Assembly: GCA_037447655.1 (NCBI GenBank)
Contig: JBBHKE010002381.1
Location: 1 to 64,000 of the forward strand
DNA: 64,000 nt
From: Zygnema cylindricum
Taxonomy: Eukaryota > Streptophyta > Zygnematophyceae > Zygnematales > Zygnemataceae
Direction: 5' to 3'
The first letter of the stretch is position 1, and each line of letters starts with the position of its first letter. Both the position numbers and the translations under genes were made by a program. The notes under the pieces are model-generated. The model saw only the letters and a program-made list of their open reading frames with translations. It was not told the origin of the DNA and did no database searches. Below, piece after piece: positions 54,189 through 64,000 of the stretch.

Positions 54189-54966
54189 TGGTATGTCCCC
54201 ATGTGCATAAGTAAGGGTTTTTTTCTGTCGTTTTCTTGTAAAAATTATCGCCGTACTGCCGAAGTTCTAACCGTACGAAGGAATCGCAAATTTGTAGAGT
54301 ACAATTTGCGTCATCCTCGAACTTAGGATGTACGAAAATTTGTCGTCTTGTGTTTTTCGACTGACTTCGACAACAAAAAACGTCATCTTCAACCTTATTT
54401 TTAAAACACATGCGCGATGTGTTTTAAAACTAGGGATTTGATATAAACAAATAGGAACACATATTCGCACGTGCCGTAATTTTCGAAAATTTTCACACGA
54501 TTTCCAAAGACAATCGAAAGTACGCAAGTCACTATGTTTTGTCTGTTTGCATTCAATACGTCAAAGAAAAATACACAATTTGTTTTGTTTTGTCCGTTTT
54601 TGTCCAGTACGGATGTTTTTTTTGTAAGGGTCTTGAAATTCCGATGCCATTTCATGTGGAGCGGATAGGAGACGCAAAGGCAAAGCGCCTCGTCTTCAAC
54701 CATGAAACTACACAGGCTGGAATACGATACGTCTACAATGTCACGGTAAGATATGCGACGTCACAAGCAATTCCAAAAAATGACGTCTGACAACACAAAT
54801 TGTAGACGTTGACAATCGTCACAGGTATTGTCGACGTATACAATCGTCACAAACAAAAATTACGATTACGTTCTTACACATAGGGACACTTGAAAAACGG
54901 GTCCGCCGGATCCGCGCTAAAATACAAAGTAAGTTCGTTAAGTTACAAGTACATGGGGACATGTCG
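54189..54966. mobile_element. 778-bp MITE-like element, TTA duplication
   Basis: The ends share an inverted ATGTCCCCATGT core, and TTA is duplicated at 54186-54188 and 54967-54969. The 5' LTR of Cop-D shows the empty site GAATTAGATTTC near 48258-48270. A TTA/TWA duplication is typical of PIF/Harbinger DNA transposons. No transposase is encoded. Confidence 0.7.
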
Positions 54967-55168
54967 TTAGATTTCTAGATGTAATCTGGCGACTAAGTTA
55001 AAATGCCAGCTAGTGAGGGATTGGTTACCATTAAGGAACAACTAAGGAGAAATTGAAGTAGAAGTAATGTATGAGAATTAATATGAGTTTCCTCTTCTTA
55101 ATTATGTAATGTCTCTATCTAATGTTCATGAGAAATCAATGTTTCTAATGTGAGCAAGTTGATGTTTA

Positions 55169-55410
55169 TTGTGCATGACAGTACCACCGTGAATGGCATG
55201 CATCACATCTCGCGTGGGTCGTCGAAAAACACCTGAAAATGAATGACCATTACATATGTACAGTATTTGTGACCACAATCGGAGGACAAAGCATATGTAA
55301 TGCAAGAAATAATAAATGAATCAGCCAGGAAAGAAACAAATTATTCAAAACACATGGACTTAGCAAGGAAAAAAAAAGACAAAATAAGATCAGGTAATAA
55401 GGATGGAATT
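55169..55410 (-). repeat. Gyp-E repeat B2'
   Basis: It matches B1' (56352-56595) at about 94 % by eye. On the minus strand it starts AATTCCATCCTTA and ends GTCATGCACAA, where Cop-D LTR sequence begins. Confidence 0.8.
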
Positions 55411-56349
55411 TGCGACAATACCCTATATGCTCTGAAGTCTTTTAATATTCCCTACAGGAGTCCAACCAGCGGACCAGAAACCTTCCCTAACCGGTTGAAG
55501 GAGCCGAGATAGCCGGTATTCCCACAAAGCCGGACAGGATTGGAACTAGACCGCCAAGTCAGCTTTGACAGTAAGAAAACACCAAATCCGCACACCACAA
55601 TTCGTGCACCACGACAAGTAGAACACAGTCTGGAGGGAAACCTTGCAGGTTGGCTTGCGCCGGTAGATTAGGTTAGGTCTTAATACAAAGAAAACGAGAA
55701 GCTCACAGACAATTACTAGCATGAAACTATGGGTCTAAAGAAGGAAAAACCTTTACTCAAAAACTAGCCTGTCACTAAATATTTAGGTGAAACCCTAACA
55801 GTAGAGTTCGACAAATCCCGAGAAAAATGCTTGTCAGTGAACGACAACCTTCCAATGTTGATTTCCCGTACTTAATTTGCAAAAGTTACCATCTCGCCGA
55901 TTGGCATTTATCCTATGTTTTCACTAATCTGTACGGCTACCCTAATTCCTACATGTTTCTCAGCAGGCAGGTTTCTATGTAAAAACGCTGCCAGTTTCAA
56001 GAGACGACTGCTGCGTGGCTGCCTCAGACTGCCTTACACCTACACCTCGAGGATGAAAACCCTCCGTAAGCTAAGCAAAAATGATGCATGAACCTCTAAG
56101 GGTTCATGACTTCTGACACCTGTCAGGAGGTTTGTAGCTGTTTGAATTCCTGACATCTGATGCCGTACCGTGGTCCAGTTCCAAGCTGATTTCACATTGT
56201 GTTCTCGTAGTTCCATACGAGAGTATATTTCGACCTTTGTCCCGTACGAATCTCTAGTTGTACTCTCGGGTATGTACCTGTCACGTCACTGAAACTTCAA
56301 TTAGTACACGATTTAATCACAATACCCGCTGACGTCTTACGATATGATA
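55411..56349 (-). repeat. Gyp-E repeat A2'
   Basis: 939 bp between B1' and B2'. The minus strand starts TATCATATCG after GACAGC, comparable with TGTCATGC after GACAGC in Gyp-C. Its A1 partner is not in the window because the 5' end is lost. Confidence 0.7.
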
Positions 56350-56351
56350 GC

Positions 56352-56595
56352 TGTCGTGCATGACAGTACCACCGTGAATGGCATGCATCACATCCCGCGT
56401 GGGTCGTCGAAAAACACCAGAAAATGAATGACCATTACATATGTATAGTATTTGTGACCACAATCAGAGGACAAAGCATATATACTGCAAGAAATAATAA
56501 ATGAATCTCCCTGGAAAGAAACAAATTATTCGAAACACATGGACTTAGTAAGGAAAAGAAAGACAAAACAAGATCAGGTAAGTAAGGATGGAATT
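56352..56595 (-). repeat. Gyp-E repeat B1'
   Basis: It directly follows the poly-G tract and ends CATGCACGACA, as Gyp-C B1 does. The sequence itself is otherwise different from Gyp-C B1. Confidence 0.8.
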
Positions 56596-56613
56596 CCCCC
56601 CCCCCCCCAGCTC
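56596..56613 (-). other. Gyp-E polypurine (poly-G) tract
   Basis: GGAGCTGGGGG with 13 G follows the stop of the last frame, as in Gyp-C. Confidence 0.75.
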
Positions 56614-56614
56614 C

Positions 56615-57469
56615 TTAGCCTGCGGGGGAGATGGTAAGGACAGCCGGTAGGTCGTGACACCCGTGGCAAAACCATTGTTCAGCCGGGATAGTGTGCAGAG
56701 GTGGAACCAAACTCTCCATATAGAACCCCAAATTGCAATAATCGCAGAGAAGCATTAGTGTTTCTCCATCAGATCGCCGACACAACTGACACTCAGTGGC
56801 CTCAGTAATCAGCATCCGCCACGGGTCCTTGCTGTGGGAAAGGTCGAGTAGATAGAAAGGAGCACAATTTTTCGAATGCTCCCGCAAAGTTCGCGTGTCG
56901 GCCCCTTGTAAGCTTAATAATCCATTGGCGTCGATTTTGGTTATCCTCAAAATATGAGCCAAAACATCGGTGTCGAGTGTGTCAAAATTTTGCCGCCGCA
57001 AATAAACATTACCCCCCACCCGGAAGGGTTTTTGTTTTTGCCGGTAGCTGCCACTGCGAGTCATCGCAAACTGTAAGGAGTCGCGATATTGGGCAATCTG
57101 CAAGTTTTCAAAGGCAATGGGCATTTCTCTAGCAAAAAGCAACGCTCGGTTAGTTAGTTCTTCCAAAAACAGAGAATCAGACATAAGAGGTAAAGGTAAG
57201 CTCGCGGCTTTCTGTACATTCCTACCTAGTAGTGGTTTTCGACCAAACAAGACATAATAGGGGCTGAAATTTGCCAAGCTGGCCTGTACAAACATGCGAT
57301 AACCCATGACAATATATCCCAATGATTCATCCCACACTGTAATCCGTTTTTTTAAGCAATGTTTACGCAAAGCACGCTTAAAGGTTTGTAAAGCTCTCTC
57401 CGCCAAACCGTCTGCTTGAGGATGATCTCGGCTCGTCCGCCCGTGATCGATAAACGCCTCATCCAACAT
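56615..57469 (-). pseudogene. Gyp-E integrase C-terminal half with PHD finger
   Basis: A 284-residue frame. It starts in the integrase core: DHPQADGLAERALQTFKRAL holds the catalytic Glu. The integrase C-terminal part follows (YVLFGRKPLLGRN, PFRVGGNVYLRRQNFDTL, HILRITKIDANGLLSLQ). Residues 226-271 form a PHD finger: CQLC, CDYC, then GFYMESLVPPL and WFCHGC. In PHD fingers, which commonly read histone tails, GFHMECL is expected; here His is Tyr and Cys is Ser, but the Gyp-C copy retains GFHMECL. The finger takes the place where chromoviruses carry a chromodomain, so a role in choosing chromatin targets is inferred. Confidence 0.82.
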
Positions 57470-58140
57470 CTCTTAAAATTCGCTCCGAAACTTGGTTCCT
57501 TGGTCTGTAAGTACTTTTGCGGGGGCTCCATATCGGAGGAGCACGTGCTCTTTAAAAGTTGCGGTGGTAAGTTTGGCAGTTTTCTGCGAGAGTGCCACAA
57601 CTTTCACTCATTTACTGAAATTCTCTATCATTATCATGATGTATTGTTTGCCCCTTCGAGAAATGGGAAAGGGACATGCAAGATCACACGACCACCTGTA
57701 AAAGAGACCCTGAATAGGCAAGGGCTGAAGGGAGGTCTGTCGGTTAGAAAATGAAGTTCGTAGCCGGTCACATGTGTTGCATTCTTGCAACACAGCCGCC
57801 ACATCAGCCTGCATGCCGGACCACCAATACTGTGCCTGTACCAAACTCAAAGTCTGTTTGGTGCCATAGTGTCTAAGGTCAGTTTGAATTTGGTTGATAA
57901 GTGATAGTCGTTCCGTCGGCCGTGGGACATGCCGGTGACTTCCATCTGAGAGAAGACGAATAAGTGAGCCCCCCATCCATAAGTAATTTTGGGCTCTCTT
58001 ACAAACACGCTCCTCTTCCATTGGTAGGATGCCCGTCGAAAAGACTGAGTAGATTGAAAAAGAATTATATCACTGTCTCGCCATGGATTGTGTTCCGTTT
58101 TGTGGTTTGTCGGTGTTGCAAAACACTAAATCAAATGTGC
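57470..58140 (-). pseudogene. Gyp-E integrase zinc domain and first core half
   Basis: The piece 57608-58021 has an HHCC zinc domain, with His residues in LRHYGTKQTLSLV and Cys in LQECNTCDRLR. YRWSCDLACPFPISRRGKQY follows with the first catalytic Asp. In the next frame KVLTDQGTKFRSEF (about 57480-57520) holds the second. All three catalytic residues are thus visible across the pieces, but a frameshift near 57600 and a stop near 57470 separate them. The enzyme would insert element DNA. Confidence 0.85.
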
Positions 58141-59049
58141 TCCGGCTGATAAGGAGGCAACTGATTCATCATCAAAATCTTGTCGTACACCGTTATCATT
58201 AGAGTGGGGCAAAGGGTTCCTTGAGAGGCCGTCGGTATTCAAATTGAGGAGCCCGGGTCGATGGATTATTTCCATGTCATATTCCTGTAAAATAAGAGCC
58301 CAACGGGCTAATTTGCCGAATAACTTGTCATTGGTCATAAGCCAATGCAATGCTTGATGGTCAGTAAGAAGCGTAAAAGGTTTGCCATAAAGATAATGTC
58401 GGAAATGCACAATACCCCAAACTGTGGCAAGGCATTCTCCCTCGTAACTACTGTAATTTGATCCCGCTTGATTATTGCTTCTACTGGCGTAAGCCACCAC
58501 ATATTCCTCACCTGTAAGTTCGCGTTGAGTTAGGATAGCGGCAATACCGGGCTTACCAAAGTTAGTCTGTAGACAAAACGGTAATTTATGATTTGGGGGA
58601 CGGAGGATGGGAGCGGTAGACAGTGCGTCCTTTAATCCTTGAAATGCCTCGATCTGAGAGGGTCCCCACGTGAACGGAACTGATTTCTTCAATAGTTCAT
58701 TTAATGGGGATGCAACTGTGCTGAAACTGGCGACAAACCGCTGATAATAATTGGCTAACCCTAGAAATGCACGCAGGCTAGTCAAATCAGTTGGAGCCAG
58801 TAGTTTACTAATTTCTTCCACTTTGACTTCTAGCGGAGTAATTCCCTCAAATGAGATAAAGGGCCCAAGGTATGGAACCCATTCGGCCCCAAATGTACAT
58901 TTGGCAGGATGACATTTAAGTCCTACCTTTTTTAATTCCATCAACACCCACTCTATATGCACTGCATGTTCCTCTATAGAGGCTGAAGCGATGATTAGAT
59001 CGTCAATATAGCAACGGGCAAACTTACATCCCCCCAAGACTGAGTCCAC
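58126..59049 (-). pseudogene. Gyp-E RT C-terminal part and RNase H
   Basis: A 307-residue open piece. It begins in the RT palm: CYIDDLIIASASIEEH has the active site YIDD. LRAFLGLANYYQRFVASFS and PLNELLKKSVPFTWG are the usual Gypsy RT connection. RNase H follows with QTNFGKPGIAAILTQ, where the first Asp has become Asn, SSYEGECLATVWGI with the Glu, and LLTDHQALHWL with the second Asp. It ends with HRPGLLNLNTDGLSRNPLP. Separated by one stop from the upstream RT piece. Confidence 0.9.
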
Positions 59050-59055
59050 AACTTT

Positions 59056-59985
59056 TTAGAACTCTGCCGGTGCATTTTTCAGTCCGAAAGGCATAACCGC
59101 CCATTCCCAACGTCCGTCACTACCCCAAAATTCAGTTTTGTGTCGATCTTTTTCTTCTACTTCGATTTGATTAAATCCCTGTCGCAGATCTAAGATGCTA
59201 AAATAGTTAGCTCCGCCCACGTGATCAAAAATGTCCTCGGCCAACGACATTGGATGTCGGTCCTGGATTGTACGTGAATTCAGTTCTCAATAGTCCCCAC
59301 ACATGTGACGTTCTGTAAAATCCCCCTCTGAGTCTTTTTTACAGGGCATGACAGTGGGCACCGTGAAGGTGGAATTAGACCTATAAATCAAACCTGCCTC
59401 TTCTAACTCTGCGCATCGTTTGGTTACAGATTCCCATTCAGTATCGGATAGGCGATGCTTGGGCTTAAATATAGGTCTGTCATCTTCCAAGTCAATAGAC
59501 ATTTTGTAAGTGGTGTGTCGACCTAAGTCTTTCATGGAGAAAGGAAATGCGTCTACGTTTCGGTTTATGACTTCATTTAACAGTTCGTGTTCAATTTCTG
59601 TCAGTCCAGTTCCGAATTTCCATGTCGGTTTTTCAGGCGTGTTAATGGTCATAGCTTCTATGGCTTGTGCAAGTGCCAACTGTTCATCTGCTATCAAGGA
59701 GTGACCCAACTCATATTCGACAGGAAGTTGATGCAAACAATTTACTGCGTGATGCCAACGTCTAGACGGAAATGCAGCTGTCCAGTGTGGTGATGCCCGT
59801 ACTAGTACCTGAGATCGAGCGGCCTTGTATGCTGGGATAGACCAACTCATTTGACTAGGTTCCAAAAAATCATAAACAGTGTGATCTGTGTCACACTTAG
59901 CGGGAAAAGGAAAAAGATCGAGCTGAAAAGTTGTACCCCAAAGAGAAGGTGAGGATTTGGATGCTGTATCTTTAAATGGAGTATG
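59056..59985 (-). pseudogene. Gyp-E RT N-terminal part
   Basis: Two pieces. The first (59287 to about 59985) has PTWKFGTGLTEIEHELLNEV, YKMSIDLEDDRPIFKPKHRL, and ELEEAGLIYRSNSTFTVPTV, ending RHMCGDY, typical of the start of Gypsy RT. The second (59056-59250) carries ANYFSILDLRQGFNQIEVEE with the first catalytic Asp, and WAVMPFGLKNAPAEF. One stop lies between them. The join to the methyltransferase is at a run of Cs near 59990, which shifts the frame. Confidence 0.88.
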
Positions 59986-59997
59986 CCCCCCCCCCAG

Positions 59998-60990
59998 CTG
60001 ATTGAGAAGGATTGATCTGTGCGTATAGGCCAGCTGCAAACCCCATGCCAAAGACGAATGACAATGATTGGGGGTCCATGACTCGACCAAGTAAGATGCA
60101 GCGGTGCCGCTCGGTGAGTCCCAGAGTAGCAGTGGTGCCTGAGATGAAATGTAAAAGATGTTCTTGTTCTGCGGCAGTAGGTTGTTATAAGCTGCCTGTA
60201 TGAGTATTCTGAAGCATGCCCGGTCCATTTTGTGAGTATGCGTGAGAATGTGGATATGCAACTAGTGTAGGTTGTGCACGTAATGGTTGGCCCGGGATCT
60301 TAAGACCAAATGCAAGAGGATAGTCTGTCTGTATACATTTCTGGACCTTATGAAATGGAAGAAGTGCATCCTGAATGGAATGGTTAGGTGGTCGGACTGC
60401 GAGGTTAGCTTCTCGGAGCTGACCCATGTCCACCAGGTTAGTCCACTTGGAACGAACCCGGTAGGCCAACGAACTGTGGCGTGCGGCATCGATAAATAAC
60501 GGTGGTCCAATCAACGATTCAATGCGTTTGTAATCTGCGAGAACCGTGGGTTGGGGATCGTTATAAGCTGCGATATTTTCTAGGATGTATCCGAAAGGAC
60601 GATCCAGTTTTTAGAAAAAGTGGATCAGACAAACCACCTTGAAAAATCGCGTAGTACACGGATCTGCGAGACTTAAACCTTTCTCGACCCTAGACATACC
60701 CTGACATTCCCATCCGGCAAAAAAGAGATCAATTGGTTCTAATTCCATTAAATGATGATTTCCTATTAGCCGGATATCTTGTGGCAACGCCGAATGCATA
60801 TCGTGAAACGCAGACTGGGGTAAGAGATGAGGATAATGTTCGTGCAAGACCTGACAGTGGTGCAACAGAGCGCGTCTAGCCAAGGGGTCAATATCTACGG
60901 AATAGTAATGCTTTATCAGAAGACCGTTTCGAAGGCAAGAAAGAAGTGAAGTCCTTGTTCCTGCAAAAAGGTCTAAGATAACAAGACCGT
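59998..60990 (-). pseudogene. Cytosine-5 DNA methyltransferase domain inside Gyp-E
   Basis: The domain transfers a methyl group from S-adenosylmethionine to cytosine in DNA. Motifs are in the standard order. Motif I is LVILDLFAGTRTS (near 60982). Motif II is YYSVDIDP. Motif IV is LFFAGWECQGMSR with the catalytic Cys (residue 239 of the piece 60611-61420); its usual Pro before Cys is Glu. A stop at 60611 follows. Motif VI is ILENIAAY, and motif VIII is YRVRSKWTNL preceded by LFIDAARHSS, an arrangement recalling DNMT3 (IDAKEVSAAHRARYFWGNL). After another stop near 60185, EQEHLLHFISGTT and ERHRCILLGR resemble motifs IX-X. It lies between protease and RT in the polyprotein frame. Two stops inactivate this copy. 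Gyp-C lacks it. Confidence 0.85.
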
Positions 60991-62011
60991 TTTGGTGAGG
61001 TTGTAAATTTACCGATGTCCATTTAATGGGCAAGAACCCGAAAAAATCTATCGTAATGGAGGGAGGATCTGGAATACTAGATAAAGGAATTGGTATAGTA
61101 AATTTATATAGTCGGTCAAAATTTGAAGAGTCAATGGTAAATCCGGGTGTACTAAATAATTCTGGTAAACTCGGGGAATCTGGTGAGATTTCATCCACTG
61201 TTAGAGATTCAAAGATGTCTGCACCTATGCCAATTGCGGCATAGGCTGGCAAGACTAGCGCCGAATGGGCCGTGGTAGGCATGGGTTGCAGGGCCAAGAT
61301 AAGGGGTAAGCAAATTTTACGTTCCGGAAAGTTGTTAGGTCTGTACGAAAATTTTTGATCGTGCATATCAACCCCCCCCCCCCCCTTACGCTGAAAATTA
61401 CATCTTGGCCGACAAGGCATTCATAATCACTACACTTGGTGACCAAGACGTGGGCATATATTTCTACGAAATCTGTCTCTGACTGACTCTAAAACTGGAA
61501 ACAGACTGGTTCCTTTGTAATTCCGAGGACCGATCCTGTGGTACCTGCGAAAGTCAACAGACGTGTGGTAGTGGGTTCTAGCTTTTCTGTTGCAAGACCT
61601 ATTTTGATTGCAAAATCTGAACCGAGGATAATTGGCTTTACGCCTATATCCATGAGAGGAAGTGCCGGAGCAAACCCATTCACTGTGAACACGCCCAATT
61701 TGTTATATAGAAAACTGATGGAGGAGTGAGGCTAGAACGCCCTTCAAAAGTAATAGCTCGAAGGGATAGAGCATGACGATGGTTTGTAATGACTGTAACG
61801 CAACCGCTGAAGGAGTAAGATCTACATGTTTTTCGTTGATATCCAACTCCGGGAGCATGGTGGACAGGATTGACAAACGTTTTTTGACCTTATAAGTGTC
61901 TTGTATGCTCCTCTTTAGGATTGTTAATGCTTCAGCGGTGATGCTAGATGCCGTATCTAGAATCGGTGAGCGGGGTTCTTTAGCAAATGATAGTGGGATA
62001 CGTGTGTTGAT
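60991..62011 (-). pseudogene. Gyp-E protease and end of gag
   Basis: The sequence matches residues about 360-620 of the Gyp-C protein. From the cut edge at 62011 it reads TRIPLSFAKEPRSPI and DTASSITAEALTIL, then the retropepsin LPLMDIGVKPIILGSDFA (61489-61698), where the DTG active site is DIG. DYECLVGQDVIF follows after a frame change. A run of 14 Cs at about 61372-61385 breaks the frame before VDMHDQKFSYRPNNF, which resumes in 60611-61420. The protease would cut the polyprotein. The rest of gag and the 5' repeat are lost. Confidence 0.82.
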
Positions 62012-62602
62012 TGTAGAAATTAATGGTTCATTTAAAGTATTTTCTAGGCCTAAAGAGAAATATAGAAAGAAACCGAGGCAGTCTACCTCTAACTTCTCTC
62101 TCCAACTCTCAAACTTGTCGCAGTCACTGAGAAATTGGAGAGGGAGCTAGAGCCATGGCTACCTAAGCTATCCAGTGGTTTACGGGAAATATATATTAGT
62201 TAGGGGTTTATTTACTAAAAAGGTATGTGCCGGCCACAGGATTTTATCCTGGTACCTACCGGACGGCAGACAGCCCGTAGCCGGTAGCCTTAGTTGTTAA
62301 GTCTTTAAGTAGTGGTACGTACCATATGGTTTGATATTTAATTAAACATTATCAGGTAGGATAATTCATTTAACTATAACTGTTTACGGGATATATAGAT
62401 CCAGTAATGTAAAAGTACGGATTACGGTACGGATAAAAAACCAATACCGCGCATTTATTTATTACGGCTACGATTAAATGTGAATTTAATCAGACGACCA
62501 GAATTAACGCCGAGATCGCGGAAGAGGATTTTAGCGGTTTTTGGTCATCGCCACATCGAATGACACGTGGCGGAATGACATTGGATTGCGAAATCTCCGA
62601 GG
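62012..62602 (+). repeat. Cop-A copy 4 LTR, partial
   Basis: It starts TGTAGAAATTAATGG like the LTR at 15067 and follows it to about its middle (AAATCTCCGAGGATTTGAG), where it is fused to internal gag sequence. The LTR end, primer site and gag start have been deleted. Confidence 0.85.
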
Positions 62603-64000
62603 ATTTGAGGGGCAGGCCGGTGGTACCCCGAGAGGAAAGAAAAAGGCCTTTGTGACACAGGTACATGAGGAGGAATCCGAGGACGAGGACGGTGAGCTCC
62701 TTTTAGACGAGGAGTTGGAGGCGAAAAATGAGGTCGAAATTTTACGAAGGCAGAAATGTGCTTACGGTGGATTTAAAGGTGAAGCAGGCTAGATTGTAGA
62801 TTCACGTGCCTCCATGCACATGTGTAAGGATAGGCACCTGTTCACTAAGATAAGAAAGATTCCGACCGTAGAAATAGAGTACGAGGATGGGAGGATAGTC
62901 ACCACTACTCTTGTAGGATCGGTAGATTTGAAAGTGTTAGTAGAAGGAAAGATATCCATAGTAACATTCCCCGATGTATTGTTTATTCCGGAGCTGAACA
63001 AAAACCTCATCTCTACATCTGTATTAGATGATAAGGGTTTTTTTACTAGCACTACGGAATGAGTCTTTACTGCTAGTTTTTAGGAGGATGTCTATTTCAT
63101 TGCTGAGAAAGGTAGCCATAGGATGTTTAGGCTGGTTTTAAGTAATGAAACAAAAAAACTTTATTATGCTGGTGTTCATGATATTACAATGTGGCATAAG
63201 AGACTTGGGCATGTGAATCTAGACAAGTTAAGAGAGATGAAAAAGATGGGAGTGGTGGAAGGGATTAAGTTTAGTGAGAGTGATAATATAAGTGATTGTA
63301 GTTGATGTGCTCAAGGTAAAACACACAGATTACCCTTTCCTAAAACAACCACCTATAAGGGAGAACAAATTCTAGATCTAGTACACACAGATATTTGGGG
63401 ACCGTCTAAAGTGCCCTCACCGGGGGGGAAGAGATTTATGATGACTATCACTGATGATTGGTCTCCGTATTCCCGGGTGCATTTTATGAAAAACAAGTTA
63501 GAAGCTCAGGATTGTTTTAGACAATATAAAGCATGGAGTGAAAAACTCCATGAAACTCCAATCAAGAGAGTAAGGAGTGACAATGGTGGGGAGTATACTT
63601 CTAACCAGTTTGAAGATTTTCTGAGGGAAGATGGAGTCGAACACCAAAAGACAGTTCCAGAAAACTCGGAACAGAATGGGGTAGCTGAAAGGTTAAATAG
63701 AACACTAAGTGATAGTGCTAGAAGTATGTTGTCAGAAAAAAAAATAGGAAATAGGTTTTGGGCAGAAGCAATGAACTGTGCTAATTACCTCAAAAATAGA
63801 GTTCTTACATCAGCTATAAAAGATCAAACACCTTAGAGAGATAGGCAGGCCAGAGACCAGAAACCAGACATATCTCACTTAAAGGTTTTCGGCAGTCAAG
63901 TATTCAGTCTAGATACAGATCGGTCCAATTGGAAGCTAGATCCTAAAGGAAAACCGGGATATTATTAGGATATGATGAGGATGTTAAAGGATATAGAGTT
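62603..64000 (+). pseudogene. Cop-A copy 4 gag end to integrase, broken
   Basis: The reading matches Cop-A copy 1 from residue about 325 (GQAGGTPRGKKKAFVTQV) to the integrase C-terminal part at the window end. The protease has a stop in place of Trp and VDSRAS for VDSGAS, so it is inactive. The integrase zinc domain (MWHKRLGHVNLDKL) and core (VHTDIWGP, RVRSDNGGEYTS, GVAERLNRT) keep all three catalytic residues. Stops occur near 62791, 63060, 63081, 63303 and 63835. The 3' part lies beyond the window. Confidence 0.9.

Larger units (their letters stand above)
47741..55168 (+). mobile_element. Cop-D: degenerate Ty1/copia element
   Basis: 5' LTR (47741-48540), tRNA-Met-type primer site, gag, protease, integrase, RT and RNase H fragments, polypurine tract and 3' LTR (53563-55168). 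The 3' LTR is interrupted by two insertions and is cut at its end by Gyp-E. Many stops, and four short tandem duplications in the pol region, show long decay. Confidence 0.9.
53563..55168 (+). repeat. 3' LTR of Cop-D with insertions
   Basis: It aligns with 47741-48450 once 53804-54100 and 54189-54966 are removed. Its last ~100 bp are missing where Gyp-E begins. Confidence 0.85.
55169..62011 (-). mobile_element. Gyp-E: Gypsy element with DNA methyltransferase and PHD finger
   Basis: On the minus strand: end of gag and protease (61260-62011), cytosine-5 methyltransferase (59998-60990), RT (about 58870-59985), RNase H (about 58150-58870), integrase (about 56900-58140), PHD finger (56657-56791), poly-G tract, and repeats B1' (56352-56595), A2' (55411-56349), B2' (55169-55410). 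RT before integrase marks it as Gypsy. Its 5' part is lost where a Cop-A LTR starts at 62012. Several stops and homopolymer shifts inactivate this copy. Confidence 0.9.

Noticed and set aside
54533-54790. Possible transposase remnant in the MITE-like element
   Set aside because: The reading has no catalytic motif and the element is too short; it is noncoding.
1-64000. CRISPR array, bacterial operon or prophage
   Set aside because: Short repeats here are contiguous minisatellites without spacers, and all coding matches are eukaryotic retroelements.

Overview
This window is plant-type nuclear DNA made almost wholly of nested and broken retrotransposons. I see no host gene, bacterial gene or CRISPR array. 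Three things point to a streptophyte (charophyte alga or early-diverging land plant; lineage not resolved). Primer sites match plant initiator tRNA-Met, including an exact 15-nt match to its anticodon arm as I recall that tRNA. TTTAGGG-type repeats occur in one leader. A Gypsy element carries a captured cytosine-5 DNA methyltransferase, a combination reported for charophyte algae and dinoflagellates.

Family names used here. Cop-A: Copia, one gag-pol frame, half-tRNA primer site, ATG inside the LTR. Cop-B: Copia, Pro-rich linker. Cop-D: Copia, classical tRNA-Met primer site. Gyp-C and Gyp-E: related Gypsy elements with a PHD-finger tail; Gyp-E also carries the methyltransferase. LINE-L: non-LTR element. 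TRIM-T: miniature LTR element with a tRNA-like LTR.

Layout. 1-1937: Cop-B LTR and gag start, a Gyp-C-like gag fragment, then a broken inverted Cop-B LTR. 1938-7215: Cop-B copy 1 (minus). 7216-8883: decayed, mostly Gyp-like leader. 8884-16409: inverted Cop-A LTR pieces around Cop-A copy 1, whose 1452-aa gag-pol is uninterrupted. 16411-16921: TRIM-T. 17508-24201: LINE-L remnant split by Cop-A-type LTRs, two in tandem. 24202-25331: 5' end of a Cop-D relative. 25332-26383: Cop-A LTR. 26384-31294: Cop-B copy 2 (minus). 31295-32876: 5' end of another Cop-A (minus). 33856-47484: Gyp-C, a non-autonomous gag-protease element, with a complete Cop-A (33958-40314, TATTT duplication) nested in its left repeat. 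47741-55168: Cop-D, whose 3' LTR holds two further insertions. 55169-62011: Gyp-E (minus): protease, methyltransferase, RT, RNase H, integrase, PHD finger. 62012-64000: Cop-A fragment running off the window.

Most interesting: (1) a Gypsy element combining a DNA methyltransferase with a PHD finger; (2) Gyp-C and Gyp-E are both arranged as A1-internal-B1-A2-B2, with insertion ends at the B/A boundary instead of the ends predicted by polypurine tract and primer site; (3) a 17-nt self-complementary candidate primer site in Gyp-C; (4) Cop-A, where LTR, primer site and start codon overlap; (5) TRIM-T, whose LTR folds as a full tRNA cloverleaf. All comparisons were made by eye.
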